A DNA stretch of 64,000 nt, taken from Calendula officinalis. Lineage: Eukaryota > Streptophyta > Magnoliopsida > Asterales > Asteraceae. Within the stretch, counting starts at the first letter, position 1, and each line of letters starts with the position of its first letter. A model generated the notes under the pieces. It saw only the letters and a program-made list of their open reading frames with translations, ran no database searches and had not been told where the DNA came from. The stretch spans positions 11,302,001-11,366,000 of the forward strand of contig OY970823.1 of the NCBI GenBank assembly GCA_963853835.1. Reading direction: 5' to 3'. Positions 1 through 12,844 of the stretch are shown here, piece after piece. The translations under genes were made by a program, and so were the position numbers.

Positions 1-2924
1 TTCTTTTAATGACAAGAGTGTCATTTAATTGACGTTCAATTAATCATGAGGATTAATTATTTAATAACAAGGGTGTTATTAAATTCTTGAGAAATTATCT
101 GTGAATTAATTAAATGTGTTGTGAGATTTAATCCCGAATTAATAAAGTAGACGTTATCTAATCCCGAGGCCGGCCGTGAGGCCAAGGCCTTCCTTTAGTG
201 AATTGTTTCTATCTCAAGTCGAGTTCAATTTCCTGCTTTCTTCCTCTTAGTCCGATCTCCAAGCAGCCAACCTTGACACCACTTTTGAGCCCAATCCCGA
301 GTCCAATGAGTACCGATGGGGGCCAGCTTATCTCTTTCCTGCCTTCTTCTTTTTGGGTTCATGTGACATCACATATGGCGCAAGCCCATGTGACAAGAAG
401 GAAGCTGGTCATTTAATTAATTGTTCCAAGTCCACGAGATTAAGAAGCAGACTAATAGGCTGCTCAACCCATGAGATTTAGAGGGCACGACCCAAGATGA
501 GAGGCTGCCATGTATTTAATTATTTTGGAGGTCTATCACAAAGGGAAGACAATAATCAATCCCGAACTCCCCTTCGTGTCATGTGCCACCCGCCACTCCT
601 CCACCCTCAATCTTTTTCTTTCCGTTGAGATATAAAGAAGCAACCACCGCCACCCTTGTTTTTTTTTTCCTTTTTCCTGTTCTGGCAAAAACCAAACAAC
701 CCTTTTTTTTTCTTTCTGGTTTTCGGCAGAGAACAACCGTCCACCACCACATGGGTTTTACTTATGTGAGATCTCCGACAGGTCAAGACGCAACATCCAC
801 CGCCAACTTGTTCAATCGCCATCAATAATCCAAGGAGCTGCTGTCGGCGCCGTGTCCCGTCGTGTGTCACCGATCCAGAGAAAGAAATAAGAGTTGAGCA
901 GATTCGAGAGCATCCGCATTTCGTCTTCGGTGACCGTAAGCAATCGGTAAGGAGACATGTTTTTCTTTTCGGTTCCCTATCTTAATTCTACAATCCCGAG
1001 CCTAATAATAATGTTGTGGGACACAATGGTGTCCGGGCAGAATATCGAGCAGAAAGTGTTGAGGATGGATGAGTTTCCGAGCCATGTGATTTCTGTGTTG
1101 AGCAAAGCCGTGTACAAGTGTTCCCGAGCGAAACTCCACCCCATAATTCGGTAGTCTTACCTTTTCTCTATTTCTAGTTTATTGTTTCCGCGTTCTTCGA
1201 GTTTTTAATTCCTGTTCATTGTAGATTGATCTAGTGTCGGTGCTGTGATGGAGTCATAATGGGGTGTACTGACTGTTTTGAGGCCCAAGTGTCGGGGCTC
1301 AGTTTATTTTATTGTTATTATACGATTTTGTAGGTTCAATTGTTTAAATGGCGAGTTGTGGTTGTCGGGTTTAAAGCTTTATTTGTTAGAAAACTGGTGT
1401 CATCATTTTTATTAAGGCCGTGTGGTGAGAATGCATGTTTTAGGTCACTGTATTATAAGAGTGTCGGGTTGGGTAAAAACCGATTGTTAACGAGCCAGAC
1501 GTTTTATTTACCGAAAAAGGAGAAACCGAGGTTCTTGGTTTCTCAAGTTAGAAAGATTTCAAAATAATGAGCTAAATTAATTTTAAATACATTTTTTTTG
1601 AGTTAAGTGAGTTTTCGGGCTGTCGGGTTCCTCGGGAATTAACGGGTTGATGTCGGGAATAAAAAGGGGTTTTAAAGCTATATACTGAATTTCGGGCAGA
1701 AACTGTAACCTGACTTTGAGTCTATTTTTATCATACTTAAAATATGTTTTTGGATTTTTGGCCCGTGTTGGTCTCTAGTTTTCTGAGTCCTCTTTCCGTT
1801 GCCACTGACGTCTCCTCAATCTGATTTACCGTTTAAAAATTATGACTGTTTTATTTAGCTGCTATCAGAATTTCTATCCGTTCCGTTATTCTATTTTGTG
1901 AGCCGGTTTTGAGACCTTTAGAGTCGGAATGTGGGCAGAAGCCACTTGACAATGTTTTGTAGTATTCTGAGTCTAGTTTTCGTGGTTAAAATATGGGGAA
2001 AATCTAATGAACGGTTTGGGAGTTATGACCGTTCCCGTGAGAGTGCTGAGTGATATTTAGTTTCTGCTGAAACAACCTCTGAGCCAAATCCTAACCCGAG
2101 CTTCCTTGTACCTTGTAGGACCTTCTAGGACCTGCTAGAGACGCTCTACTGTACCGAGGATATTTAGGAGCATACGTATATTCGAGGTGGGTAATCTCAC
2201 TATAAACTTGTACTTACTTTCGATTCATGATTTTGTGCTACGTGTTGTGAATTGTCTTGTTGATTGAGCTTGAGTATTGATTGGATGACTTGTTTGAGTT
2301 ATCTGTGATTTGAGTTATCTGGAGCCTGAGTTATCTGAGTTTTGAGTTCTTGAGTTAAAACATTAAACATAATATACTTGAGTTGTCTTGGCACCGAAGA
2401 GTACTGGTGCCAGACATTTTGACTCAACACCGAAGAGTACAGGTGTTGAGCCTTGAGTTGTGTGAGGCGGGTCGAGGTTGATCTCTCGTCCCAAGTCACA
2501 CAAGCGCGCTATATAAATTTAAAATCTGAGAAAATAAACTTGACTAACTGAGAATTGAGTAGAGTATCTAGGGATCACTTATGTGGCTTGAGTTGTTTGT
2601 AATTACTTGTTTATTTTGATATTATTCACTCAGCGGTGGCTGACCCCAATCACTCCCCCCCCATTTTTCAGGTACTAGCAAGGGCAAAGAGAAGGTCAAC
2701 GGTTGATGGGCTGCATCTTTATTTATTGGATTTGGAGTTTTTAAATGTTGTTTTGAGTCAAACATAATTTTAAACCTTTTTATTTATTTCCGCATTTAAA
2801 GACCATGAGACGGTTTTATAAGTTATTAATGAGTTGGGACCTTTTCAGTACTTGTACTTGGGAAATTTTATTAATTAAATGTTTTTAAAATTTTTAAATT
2901 TCCCCTGATTTTTGGGTTGTTACA
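1..2924 (+). repeat. 5' LTR of the LARD (truncated by window edge)
   Basis: It aligns base for base with 6945-9890 and ends in TTACA at 2924, directly before the primer-binding site. It contains short open frames (198-416, 957-1154, 1340-1567) repeated in the other LTR; these show no protein-like features and are not called genes. Confidence 0.92.
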
Positions 2925-2927
2925 AGT

Positions 2928-2939
2928 TGGTATCAGAGC
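2928..2939 (+). other. Primer-binding site, initiator tRNA-Met
   Basis: TGGTATCAGAGC lies three bases after the LTR end. This is the standard complement of the 3' end of plant initiator tRNA-Met used by many plant LTR elements. Confidence 0.93.
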
Positions 2940-5900
2940 TCTGACCTGAGAGAATTGGGTTCACATGAGGTGGCCTCCAAACTCAAGTCGAAGCACGAGT
3001 TATTATAAAGAGTTTTTGAAAAGTGTTTTTAAAGTGAGTCCAAATCCAAATTGAGAAGCAGCGCATCACGACGACCTTATGCCTCTAGTACCTATTTATG
3101 AGATTATTTAGTTTGTTAAAAACGTCGCGAGTGACATTGATTATTAAGAGAACAAAAGAGAATGAACTCGAGATGAGTGTGAATTGTGCGACTATATACG
3201 TATATATAGACTATACTTATACTTATTGATGTGGATTACTTGTTATGTGGATGGTATGAGGATGTGAGATCGTGGAATTCTTGAAACTGGCTCGAAACCA
3301 TGACAGGGGTAGGTGTGGATAATTATAGAGGGCCCCTATTATTATACGCACAGGACTCGTGCCTATGTTTCGAAAAGGATTCAAGGAGACCATTCGTCAA
3401 GCGTCTAAGTATCATAAAAATCTCCAACTCTTACATATAAGTAGTACATTATTACGCGAGATAACTGGGTGAGTAAATTATTACTGAGGATATTATAAAG
3501 TCACTAAAAGAGATTTATGAGAAAATAGTGCAATCAATTGAATAAAAGAATCATCAAACACGAATTGATAAAGAGTTATCAAAACATGTCAAGAGAGACT
3601 AATAAACCAAATTGAGTTGAATTCGTTAAATGATTTAATTGAGTTATTAATACACCGAGAACGATTGAACAATCGTTAAAGCAAAATAAATGAGAGAAAT
3701 AAGTGATTATTGAATTAAGTTGATAAAGAGTTATCCAAACAAATCAAGAAGGTTTATTAAACCAAATTTAGTAAGATTCATTAATTATAAATTGTTAATC
3801 TGAGTAATGAGGAAATAATTTAAATGTTTGGAAATGGAGAATAATGAATCAATATAAGTAAATGATTGAGAATAAATTAATTCATGTTAAATTTATGAGA
3901 AATCAATAAATCAATGATGAATGAGAAATTATCCAAAACAAATTTGAATGAAGAGATCTATTTACTTGGAATTATTAAATTTAGATAGGATATATTATTA
4001 AACGAGGAAATCATTAATACACAACGAGATACCGCAAAATTTAAATTAACAAGTAAAATATTAATGAGTAATAAGAGACATATTAATATTGAGAATAGAG
4101 AATAATAATCCAATAATATGATTGAGTATAATTATTTCGTTTTAAATGAGAAGTTATGAATTATGGGAAATTAATAAATCAAAAGATGAATGAACATTTA
4201 TTTAAAACGAATTAAATGGAAAATCATATTTAGATTTATAAGTAACTACTAATTTGAGTCAAGACGTTTGATCTAATTAATTATTGTGTTGAATAAATAT
4301 GTTTGATTATTGAAAACTATTAATTGAGTTAGAGACAAAATTCTAATAGAATTAATAAACGTTGTAAACATTGAGACAATACTAATTGAATGAGATGAGA
4401 AACCCAAGAGAGTTAATTAATGAGTTAATTGACAAGAGAAAATTTGCGTGGTTTATTTAATACGAATTAAACGAGAATCCAAGAGAATGCTAACGATAAA
4501 ATTTAACAATTTATATGAGCAATAAATTTCTATAAAGCAATAAAATTTAATGAGTAGGGGTGCGAGAGGGGCGTAAAGAGTATACGTTGGGATCGACTCA
4601 CACATGTGCATAAGAGGTCGATTATCGAGTAATTAAATGAAACCTTAAATTATGTATCGTGATTGATTATTTTATGATGGTAGAGAGTGCTAGTTCCAAA
4701 CTCGGGGACGAGTTTTCTCCAAGTTGAGTTGAGTGGTGGTAAAAAGGGAAAACCGTCAGTATTATGAGTGCGAATTGAGAATAATCATAAAGTTGTGAAT
4801 TATTAAATGCGTATTATTGAGCTAATGGAGATTAATAAATCAAACTAAAAGTGAAAAATAAAGTTTGTAAGGAGAAACCAGTCGAGAAAATTGTTGAGTC
4901 AAATTATTGTGTTGAGTAATTTAAATGTATGTGATTAGAGAAGTTATAAGAGTAATTGAGAATAATTAAGTTCGTGTTATGTTGTAATGATCAAATTGTA
5001 AGAAATTGATAACCAAGAGTAATAGTACAAACGAGAAGTAACAAGTGTTTTAATTACATAAGTAATGAGATAACGTGAAATTATGAAATTAAAATAATGA
5101 AAATTTATTTGTGAATTATTCAAATCGAGTTAAAGTGATAAATTATTATAATAAGTTTACAAGATAAGGGTTTAAACCAATGGAGAACTACTAAATCAAG
5201 TTAAGCGAATAAATTTTTAAAATAAATCAAATGAAAAGTAAAAAAATAAAAAATTATTATTATAAGGAAATATTAAATTTGAACTAAGGAGATTATCAAG
5301 TTTAATTATTAAATTGAATGTCATCAAATATTACACTTTAGTGAGTAATTATTAAATCAAGAATATTTATTAAAATGAGCAAATGAAAAATATAAGTGTA
5401 TCAAACAATAAAATTTCATTAAATACTATGAGTTTCTAAATCGAGTTAGAAATAAAAATATAAAGTAATGAAATTTTTTTTTTGAGAATGAGAAAATAAT
5501 CGAGATATCGAGTACATGAGAATTTACGACTTAATTAATTAAGCGGGTAGGGGGAAAACATTAAGTTGAGGCAGTTGAAACTTAAAAATAAATGAGATCA
5601 TTGAGTAAACCTTTGGTCAAATGAATCAAGAGACAATTTAAATGAGAACAAAATAAGAAAATAATTAACGAGATAAAAGATAAAATCATTTTGGGAATTG
5701 ATAAGTATAATTAAAATGAGTTAAGCGAATAATATTAAAAAGAGTCAGCGAGAAATTGTTAAATACGAGTTAACAAGAGAGCCAATAACGCAGCTTGAAA
5801 GAGAAATTATCTGTTCGAGTAGTCTGATAATTTAATTTGATCACGCGAGGGAATCGCAAAGAGCGAGAAAGTGGGCATATTGTGCGAATTATGAGAAGTC

Positions 5901-6807
5901 ATTAAACGAGATTTGAGTTTAAACTGATAATATAGCTTGCGTTGAGTAAATATCAAATTGTAGAGATTTGAGGTGAGTGCATTTGAGTATATGCAAATTG
6001 AGTAAAAGGCATGAGTTGCCTACTATCTGGGGTTTATGTGTGATAAAATACATTTATGTGAATTATGTACTTGTTGTGTATTGATTGATAGTGGTGCGAA
6101 CCGCTAAATTGTTTATTTTGCGTTAAAACAAACTAACGTCCCATAGAGCAGAGGACCTTGAGATATCATTCTTGGCGGAGATTGATAATAATAAAATTTT
6201 CTGGTGTAATTTATGTAAAAGTAATACCTTGTTAGAACTCTGCGGGAATGTTTTTTTTTCCCATAAAAACTTCATTATATCGCCGTGAGAGGGTCGAGTA
6301 TGATTGCGAGCATGAGTTGGACAACCGAGTACTACGCTGTGATCATCCATCGCCACAAACCAAACCGTAACAAATCTCCAAGTGGAGTTGAATCGGAGAT
6401 TCAACGCAACGTTAGCTGCTGAGTGCATCAACTGTGTCAGCAACTGTGTCCGACTACGAGAACAAGAAGACGTCTACATCCGAGTATCGTGGATTATTTT
6501 GTGCTTCTATCATCATCATGTGAAAACCGAGATCGTTAGAGACATCAGATGGTGCGAGCAGTTGCAAGAGCTGGAGTTTATTTTGATCGTGTAGGCTGCC
6601 TTGAAGAATTCCATTGTATTCTTAACTTTTGAAGAATTTTATTCTATTCTTAATCTTTGGAGAGTTTTGTTCTATTCATAACCTTTTCGTTACTTTCCGT
6701 TGAGGACGTGTGTCGTTGCCGAGCGTCATTTAGATGTGAGATTTCTACCCTGAGTTTCTTCTGAGCCATGACTTCGGGGACGAAGTCTATTTTAAGTGGA
6801 GTTGAGT
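2940..6807. other. Non-coding interior of the LARD
   Basis: About 3.9 kb, AT-rich and dominated by short words such as GAGT, AATTA and AATAA. All reading frames are closed at short intervals. I see no gag, protease, reverse transcriptase or integrase motif on either strand. The short frames at 6123-6443 (-) and 6382-6594 (+) overlap each other and resemble no known protein. The lack of coding capacity is what defines the element as a LARD. Confidence 0.8.
6771..6807 (+). other. Polypurine-tract region before the 3' LTR, with an upstream look-alike
   Basis: ACTTCGGGGACGAAGT, then TTTAAGTGGAGTTGAGT, runs straight into the LTR start. A closely similar string (CTCGGGGACGAGTTTT followed by AAGTTGAGTTGAG) occurs inside the element at 4701-4733, suggesting an internal duplication or an old end junction. 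Confidence 0.65.
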
Positions 6808-9800
6808 TGTAACACCCTAAAAATATATGTAATTGATTTATTCAATTCTTATTAAATAAATTATGAGATATTTATTTATTTGAGATTTATACGTGCTGTG
6901 TGCTTTTAAGTGTATTTAATTCGATTAAAATATATACGCAATTATTCTTTTAATGACACGAGTGTCATTTAATTGACGTTCAATTAATCATGAGGATTAA
7001 TTATTTAATAACAAGGGTGTTATTAAATTATTGAGAAATTATCTGTGAATTAATTAAATGTCTTGTGACATTTAATCCCAAATTAATAAAGTAGACGTTA
7101 TTTAATCCCGAGGCCGGCCGTGAGGCCAAGGCCTTCCTTTAGTGAATTGTTTCTATCTCAAGTCGAGTTCAATTCCCTGCTTTCTTCCTCTTAGTCCGAT
7201 CTCCAAGCAGCCAACCTTGACACCACTTTTGAGCCCAATCCCGAGTCCAATGAGTACCGATGGGGGCCAGCTTATCTCTTTCCTGCCTTCTTCTTTTTGG
7301 GTTCGTGTGACATCACATATGGCGCAAGCCCACGTGACAAGAAGGAAGCTGGTCATTTAATTAATTGTTCCAAGTCCACGAGATTAAGAAGCAGACTAAT
7401 AGGCTGCTCAACCCGTGAGATTTAGAGGGCACGACCCAAGATGAGAGGCTGCCATGTATTTAATTATTTTGGAGGTCTATCACAAAGGGAAGACAATAAT
7501 CAATCCCGAACTCCCCTTCGTGTCATGTGCCACCCGCCACTCCTCCACCCTCAATCTTTTTCTTTCCGACGAGATATAAGGAAGCAACCACCGCCACCCT
7601 TGTTTTTTTTTTCCTCTTTCCTGTTCTGGCAAAAACCAAACAACCCTTTTTTTTTCATTCTGGTTTTCGGCAGAGAACAACCGTCCACCACCACATGGGT
7701 CTTACTTATGTGAGATCTCCGACAGGTCAAGACGCAACATCCACCGCCAACTTGTTCAATCGCCATCAATAATCCAAGGAGCTGCTGCCGGCGCCGTGTC
7801 CCGTCGTGTGTCACCGATCCAGAGAAAGAAATAAGAGTTGAGCAGATTCGAGAGCATCCACATTTCGTCTTCGGTGACCGTAAGCAATCGGTAAGGAGAC
7901 ATGTTTTTCTTTTCGGTTCCCAATCTTAATTCTACAATCTCGAGCCTAATAATAATGTTGTGGGACACAATGGTGTCCGGGCAGAATATCGAGCAGAAAG
8001 TGTTGAGGATGGATGAGTTTCCGAGCCATGTGATTTCTGTGTTGAGCAAAGCCGTGTACAAGTCTTCCCGAGCCAAACTCCACCCCATAATTCGGTAGTC
8101 TTACCTTTTCTCTATTTCTAGTTTATTGTTTCCCCGTTCTTCGAGTTTTTAATTTCTGTTCATTGTAGATTGATCTAGTGTCGGTGCTGTGATGGAGTCA
8201 TAATGGGGTGTACTGACTGTTTTGAGGCCCAAGTGTCGGGGCCCAGTTCATTTTATTGTTATTATACGGTTGTGTAGGTTCAATTGTTTAAATGGCGAGT
8301 TGTGGTTGTCGGGTTTAAAGCTTTATTTGTTAGAAAACTGGTGTCATCGTTTTTATTAAGGCCGTGTGGTGAGAATGCATGTTTTAGGTCACTGTATTGT
8401 AAGAGTGTCGGGTTGGGTAAAAAGCGATTGTTAACGAGCCAGACGTTTTATTTACCGAAAAAGGAGAAACCGAGGTTCTTGGTTTCTCAAGTTAGAAAGA
8501 TTTCAAAATAATGAGCTAAATTAATTTTAAATACATTTTTTTTTGAGTTAAGTGAGTTTTCGGGCTGTCGGGTTCCTCGGGAATTAACGGGTTGATGTCG
8601 GGAATAAAAAGGGGTTTTAAAGCTATATACTGAATTTCGGGCAGAAACTGTAACCTGACTTTGAGTCTATGTTTATCATACTTAAAATATGGTTTTGGAT
8701 TTTTGGCCCATGTTGGTCTCTAGTTTTCTGAGTCCTCTTTCCGTTGTCGCTGACGTCTCGTCAATCTGATTTACCGTTTAAAAATTATGACTGTTTTATT
8801 TAGCTGCTATCAGAATTTCTATCCGTTCCGTTATTCTGTTTTGTGAGCCGGTTTTGAGACCCTTAGAGTCGGAATGTGGGCAGAAGCCACTTGACAATGT
8901 TTTGTAGTATTCTGAGTCTAGTTTTCGTGGTTAATATATGGGGAAAATCTAATGAACGGTTTGGGAGTTATGACCGTTCCCGTGAGAGTGCTGAGTGCTG
9001 TTTAGTTTCTGCTGAAACAACCTCTGAGCCAAATCCTAACCCGAGCTTCCTTGTACCTTGTAGAACCTTCTAGGACCTGCTAGAGACGCTCTACTGTACC
9101 GAGGATATTTAGGAGCATACGTATATTCGAGGTGGGTAATCTCACTATAAACTTGTACTTACTTTCGATTCATGATTTTGTGCTACGTGTTGTGAATTGT
9201 CTTGTTGATTGAGCTTGAGTATTGATTGGGTGACTTGTTTGAGTTATCTGTGATTTGAGTTATCTATTATTTGAGTTATCTGGAGCCTGAGTTATCTGAG
9301 TTTTGAGTTCTTGAGTTAAAACATTAAACATAATATACTTGAGTTGTCTTGGCACCGAAGAGTACTGGTGTCAGACGTTTTGACTCAACACCGAAGAGTA
9401 CAGGTGTTGAGCCTTGAGTTGTGTGAGGCGGGTCGAGGTTGATCTCTCGTCCCAAGTCACACAAGCGCGCTATATAAATTTAAAATCTGAGAAAATAAAC
9501 TTGAGTAACTGAGAATTGAGTAGAGTATCTAGGGATCACTTATGTGGCTTGAGTTGTTTGTAATTACTTGTTTATTTTGATATTATTCACTCAGCGGTGG
9601 CTGACCCCAATCACTCCCCCCCCCCCCCATTTTTCAGGTACTAGAAAGGGCAAAGAGAAGGTCAACGGTTGATGGGCTGCATCTTTATTTATTGGATTTG
9701 GAGTTTTTAAATGTTGTTTTGAGTCAAACATAATTTTAAACCTTTTTATTTATTTCCGCATTTAAAGACCATGAGACGGTTTTATAAGTTATTAATGAGT

Positions 9801-9890
9801 TGGGACATTTTCATTACTTGTACTTGGGAAATTTTATTAATTAAATGTATTTAAAATTTTTAAATTTCCCCTGATTTTTGGGTTGTTACA
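6808..9890 (+). repeat. 3' LTR of the LARD, 3083 bp
   Basis: It starts TGTAACACCC and ends GTTACA, keeping the TG...CA rule. Relative to the 5' copy it has an extra ATTATTTGAGTTATCT-like unit near 9262 and a longer C-run near 9617. The right flank begins AAAGG, which could be the target duplication, but the matching left flank is outside the window. Confidence 0.93.
9471..9480 (+). promoter_or_regulatory. Possible TATA box in the LARD LTR
   Basis: TATATAAATT follows a GC-rich stretch (ACAAGCGCGC) and is conserved in the other LTR at 2510-2519. Position and composition fit an LTR core promoter, but nothing else in the sequence fixes the transcription start. Confidence 0.3.
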
Positions 9891-10874
9891 AAAGGATTGG
9901 GATGTTGGAAATCTATATTAGATTAACAAGAAAGAAACCTTGAACGAAAAACTCGAACACACACACATACTTGTGTATGTTCGTCGACTACTACCAAGAA
10001 CACTAGGGTTCTTGGTTCGACTTCGAACAAGAGGGAGAAGAGGAAGAGTGTTCCATGAAACATACCTTAGTTAGTGCTTCAGATTGATCCACTGATGATG
10101 AACACGACGAGCGATCCTCTAGATGATCACTTGAAACGATCTTGGTCTTCGAAACTCGAAGAACACGAAGAACGAACGAAGAACGAACGAAGAAAACGAA
10201 GAACACAAACTTGTGTTCTTCCCTTGTTGGTGTTCAGCCGAATGGAGGGAATAAGGGGGGAGGGATTTCGTGTAAAGAGGCAAGGAACCAACATCTAGGG
10301 TTAAGTCATAAGCCTCTTATTATAATAGAAGATCTTACACTTAAAACCCTTCTAGTTTAATTAAGATTAACTTCTTAATTAAACTTCCTTTTTACACTTC
10401 CATCCCTTATAGTTTTAACTAGTTTATTATTGTTGCACTTAACTATTAAATGTCTAGTATTAATACACTAATAATTCGGTACCCATATACACGAATTGTA
10501 TACTTGTATTTATACTTTTAACAATTAATTATATAATAACCTTTATATAATTTATACAATAATATTATCCAATTACTATATGATTTAATAGCTTTAAATC
10601 ATATCATGGATAATCTATGATTAACACATTATATATTTACTAACTAGTAAATATACAAACACTTGTATTAATTAGTTAGTTAAACTAATCTAGTAATAAG
10701 TTAAACTTAACTTAATACTTAACTGATTCATAATGACTATTATGAATCATTCCTCTTCGTAGTATCATTGCATATCTTGCTCGTATTACATGCACTCACC
10801 GGTGTGACCCTTAAGTATTTCGTAGGCATGGATGTATCATTATAGGTTGACTAATTGTGCACATAAATCCTTCA
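9891..10874 (-). repeat. Solo Copia-type LTR, copy A (antisense)
   Basis: Read on the minus strand it starts TGAAGGATTTATGTGCAC, identical to the start of the Copia LTR at 40987. It also carries the same promoter-like module (TATAATAAGAGGCTTATG here, TATAAATAAGAGGCTTATG there). Its other end, AACATCCCAATCCTTT, abuts the LARD, which inserted at or beside it. A second copy lies at 35895-36841. There is no internal coding region, so it is a solo LTR. The two copies are clearly homologous over nearly their whole length. Confidence 0.82.
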
Positions 10875-11486
10875 GTCAGTTGGGTAAAAAAAATCAGGGT
10901 GTTTCATTAATGAGGTCCCGAGGAATATATTTTTAACTAAATTTAACTATTTGACCTAACTCTCATATATATTTTTTCCCATAAGTTATTTTATTTATGA
11001 GTAATTATAAATGAATTAGCACCACACTTTTATAGAAAGAAGCTATGATGATGTTATTTATTGATGATAAAAGGAGCTGTGATATAATGTTTAATCATTC
11101 GATGATGAAACTAGACTTAGTTTTTTAAGTTTCTGGGAATTATGATATAAGGTTTAGTAATTGACTATTAATCGAGTTGTTAATCATCGATGACTAAACT
11201 GATTAATATACTTTTCTTTATTAAACATAATTTATTGATGTTACAATATTTCAAACAAAGACATGTTTCATGATTAAATATTATTTGTCTTTTTTAATCA
11301 TTAGTGATTAAACTATTCGTTTAATGCTTAGTCATAGATGATTAAACATGATCTGTTTACGTTAGATTTTTTCAAATGATAAATCATCATTAATGTGTTT
11401 GTATTGATCATATTTAAAAAGAAAAACGTATATAATCCTATATACATATGTTTAAAAAAAAATCAAAAACATTGTTCACACAACAA
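10875..11486. other. Spacer with degenerate palindromes, no gene seen
   Basis: An AT-rich stretch between the solo LTR and the Ulp1-like pseudogene. It contains imperfect copies of the TTTAATCAT/ATGATTAAA palindrome (for example near 11092, 11190 and 11330). No coding frame or MULE terminal repeat is recognisable, so the left end of the MULE appears to be lost or too diverged. Confidence 0.5.
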
Positions 11487-12590
11487 TCAATTTTGACGAG
11501 TATAAAAAATATATTTTGCCCACGTCTTATCGGCATCTCTTTCTTTCTGAGGTTTTCTACTATATTCATTTGCTTTTTCGAAAATATCTCTCTTCTTTGT
11601 GTTTAATTCATATGTAAGCAATAGAGCAGCATACTTGTGCCTCAATTTATCTAGTAGTTTCTGTTGAGCAGGTCCTTCATTTATGAGCCCTGCTACTTCA
11701 CCCCATTGTATTTCTCCATATATCTCATTGTGAAAACACCACAATCAATGAAATTTTCTTTAGTTCTCAATGGCATACAGAGTCTATGTGGTTAAACAGA
11801 TGCATTTTTCATTTGTTTAAATTTTGGATGTTTGATCTCAGCTAAGTATTTTAAAACTAAATTCGTCTGTTAATCAAATATTAATAAATGTTAGATATAA
11901 AAAAATAATTTAAAAAAATGTATGTTTTTATAGTTGATGCTTACCAGTGTGTTTAAAACTGAACCATATTTATTTTCAATAGGGATTTGTTTAGCACTGT
12001 TGTCTATTATTTCAATTGCTCCTTTCTTCAAGTTGATACCAATGCAATATATGTGACTAGACCTTAAAATTGGGAAGAATATCTGTTTTCAAAATAATAT
12101 AATATGATATTAGGTAATTATATTATAAAAAAGTTATGTTTAAATAAATATTAAATTAACATACCATATCAACATTTCTTAACTGAAGCGTTTTGTTATC
12201 GTTATAAACTGCCATAGCAAATTCTTCTTTAAATTGCTTGAATTTTCTATCATCGTCGTAATTTTGATCATCAAAATAAGAACCCTGCAATTAATGTAAA
12301 TTCTTTGTTATGATTGATATATGAATATTGAAAGATACTAAACATATGAATAATAATTATAATAGAAATGTAACTCCTAAAAGAATATATAAGATTACTT
12401 ACAGTTAACTTGTATTTCATGTACAACCGATTTGGAGAGTTCAAATCTCTTTCTTTCTCGTTATTTTACAACTCCACGAATGTGTCAATGGCACTACTGT
12501 ACACAAAATGACCTGGACAAAAAGTTTCTACACATCTCCTTGTAAATCACTCGACCAATTGGTTCCACAATAACAAAATCACTTTATGAT
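11487..12590 (-). pseudogene. C48 (Ulp1-like) catalytic domain exons
   Basis: On the minus strand the exons are roughly 12419-12590, 12175-12285, 11945-12082 and 11487-11845, each with AG/GT borders. The first encodes SSAIDTFVEL, then a stop, then RKRDLNSPNRLYM. The second encodes FKQFKEEFAMAVYNDNKT. The third reads FFPILRSSHIYCIGINL then GAIEIIDNS, matching the His and Asp regions of C48 peptidases. The last has NFIDCGVFTMRYMEKY, the Cys region, then shifts frame and continues GEVAGLINEGPAQQKLL through the C-terminus. Stops and the frameshift make it inactive as read. Confidence 0.75.
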
Positions 12591-12663
12591 ACAAATTTAG
12601 TTAGTTTTTTTTTTTTCAATTGAAAAACAAAATATTAATATTAAAATAATATAAAGTACATAC

Positions 12664-12844
12664 GTTGGTTCCCGTTTAAGGTTGAATAGCCATTCACAAA
12701 CGATATCTTCTTGAGTACTTAATTTATATTTATCATCAATCACCCTTTCCTTATATGGAGATTTTAATGATGATGATGACGGCTTTTTTTCTCTTTTTCC
12801 CTTCATTTTTAATTCATTAATTTGTGATGGAATTTGCTCAACAT
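12664..12844 (-). pseudogene. Exon linking the micro-exon array to the C48 domain
   Basis: It starts in the same phase as the neighbouring micro-exons and opens with a similar peptide (DVEQIPSQ). A lysine/serine-rich stretch follows, then SPYKERVI and EDIVCEWLFNLKREP. SPY(K/I)(E/Q)R is shared with the gene at 55983-59692 (SPYIQRLVD), where it also precedes the peptidase domain. Confidence 0.65.

Larger units (their letters stand above)
1..9890 (+). mobile_element. LARD-type LTR retrotransposon, 5' end outside the window
   Basis: Two long direct repeats (1-2924 and 6808-9890) flank about 3.9 kb with no coding frame. The right repeat begins TGTAACACCC and ends GGGTTGTTACA. A tRNA-iMet primer site follows the left repeat and a polypurine-like tract precedes the right one. 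The termini and the CGGGGACGA-type tract resemble Tekay/Del chromoviruses, so this is probably a non-autonomous Ty3/gypsy derivative mobilised in trans; the lineage is inferred. The left repeat lacks about 137 bases because the window starts inside it. The two repeats differ by a few bases per hundred by eye, plus an 18-base and a poly-C length difference. The left target duplication cannot be seen. Confidence 0.9.

Noticed and set aside
198..1567. Small frames repeated in both LARD LTRs (for example 957-1154 and 7901-8098)
   Set aside because: Conservation is explained by LTR identity. No domain, no conservation beyond the surrounding DNA, and overlapping frames on both strands.
6123..6594. 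Two overlapping frames near the LARD 3' end as a possible accessory gene
   Set aside because: They lie on opposite strands over the same DNA, are short, and show no recognisable motif or codon signal.
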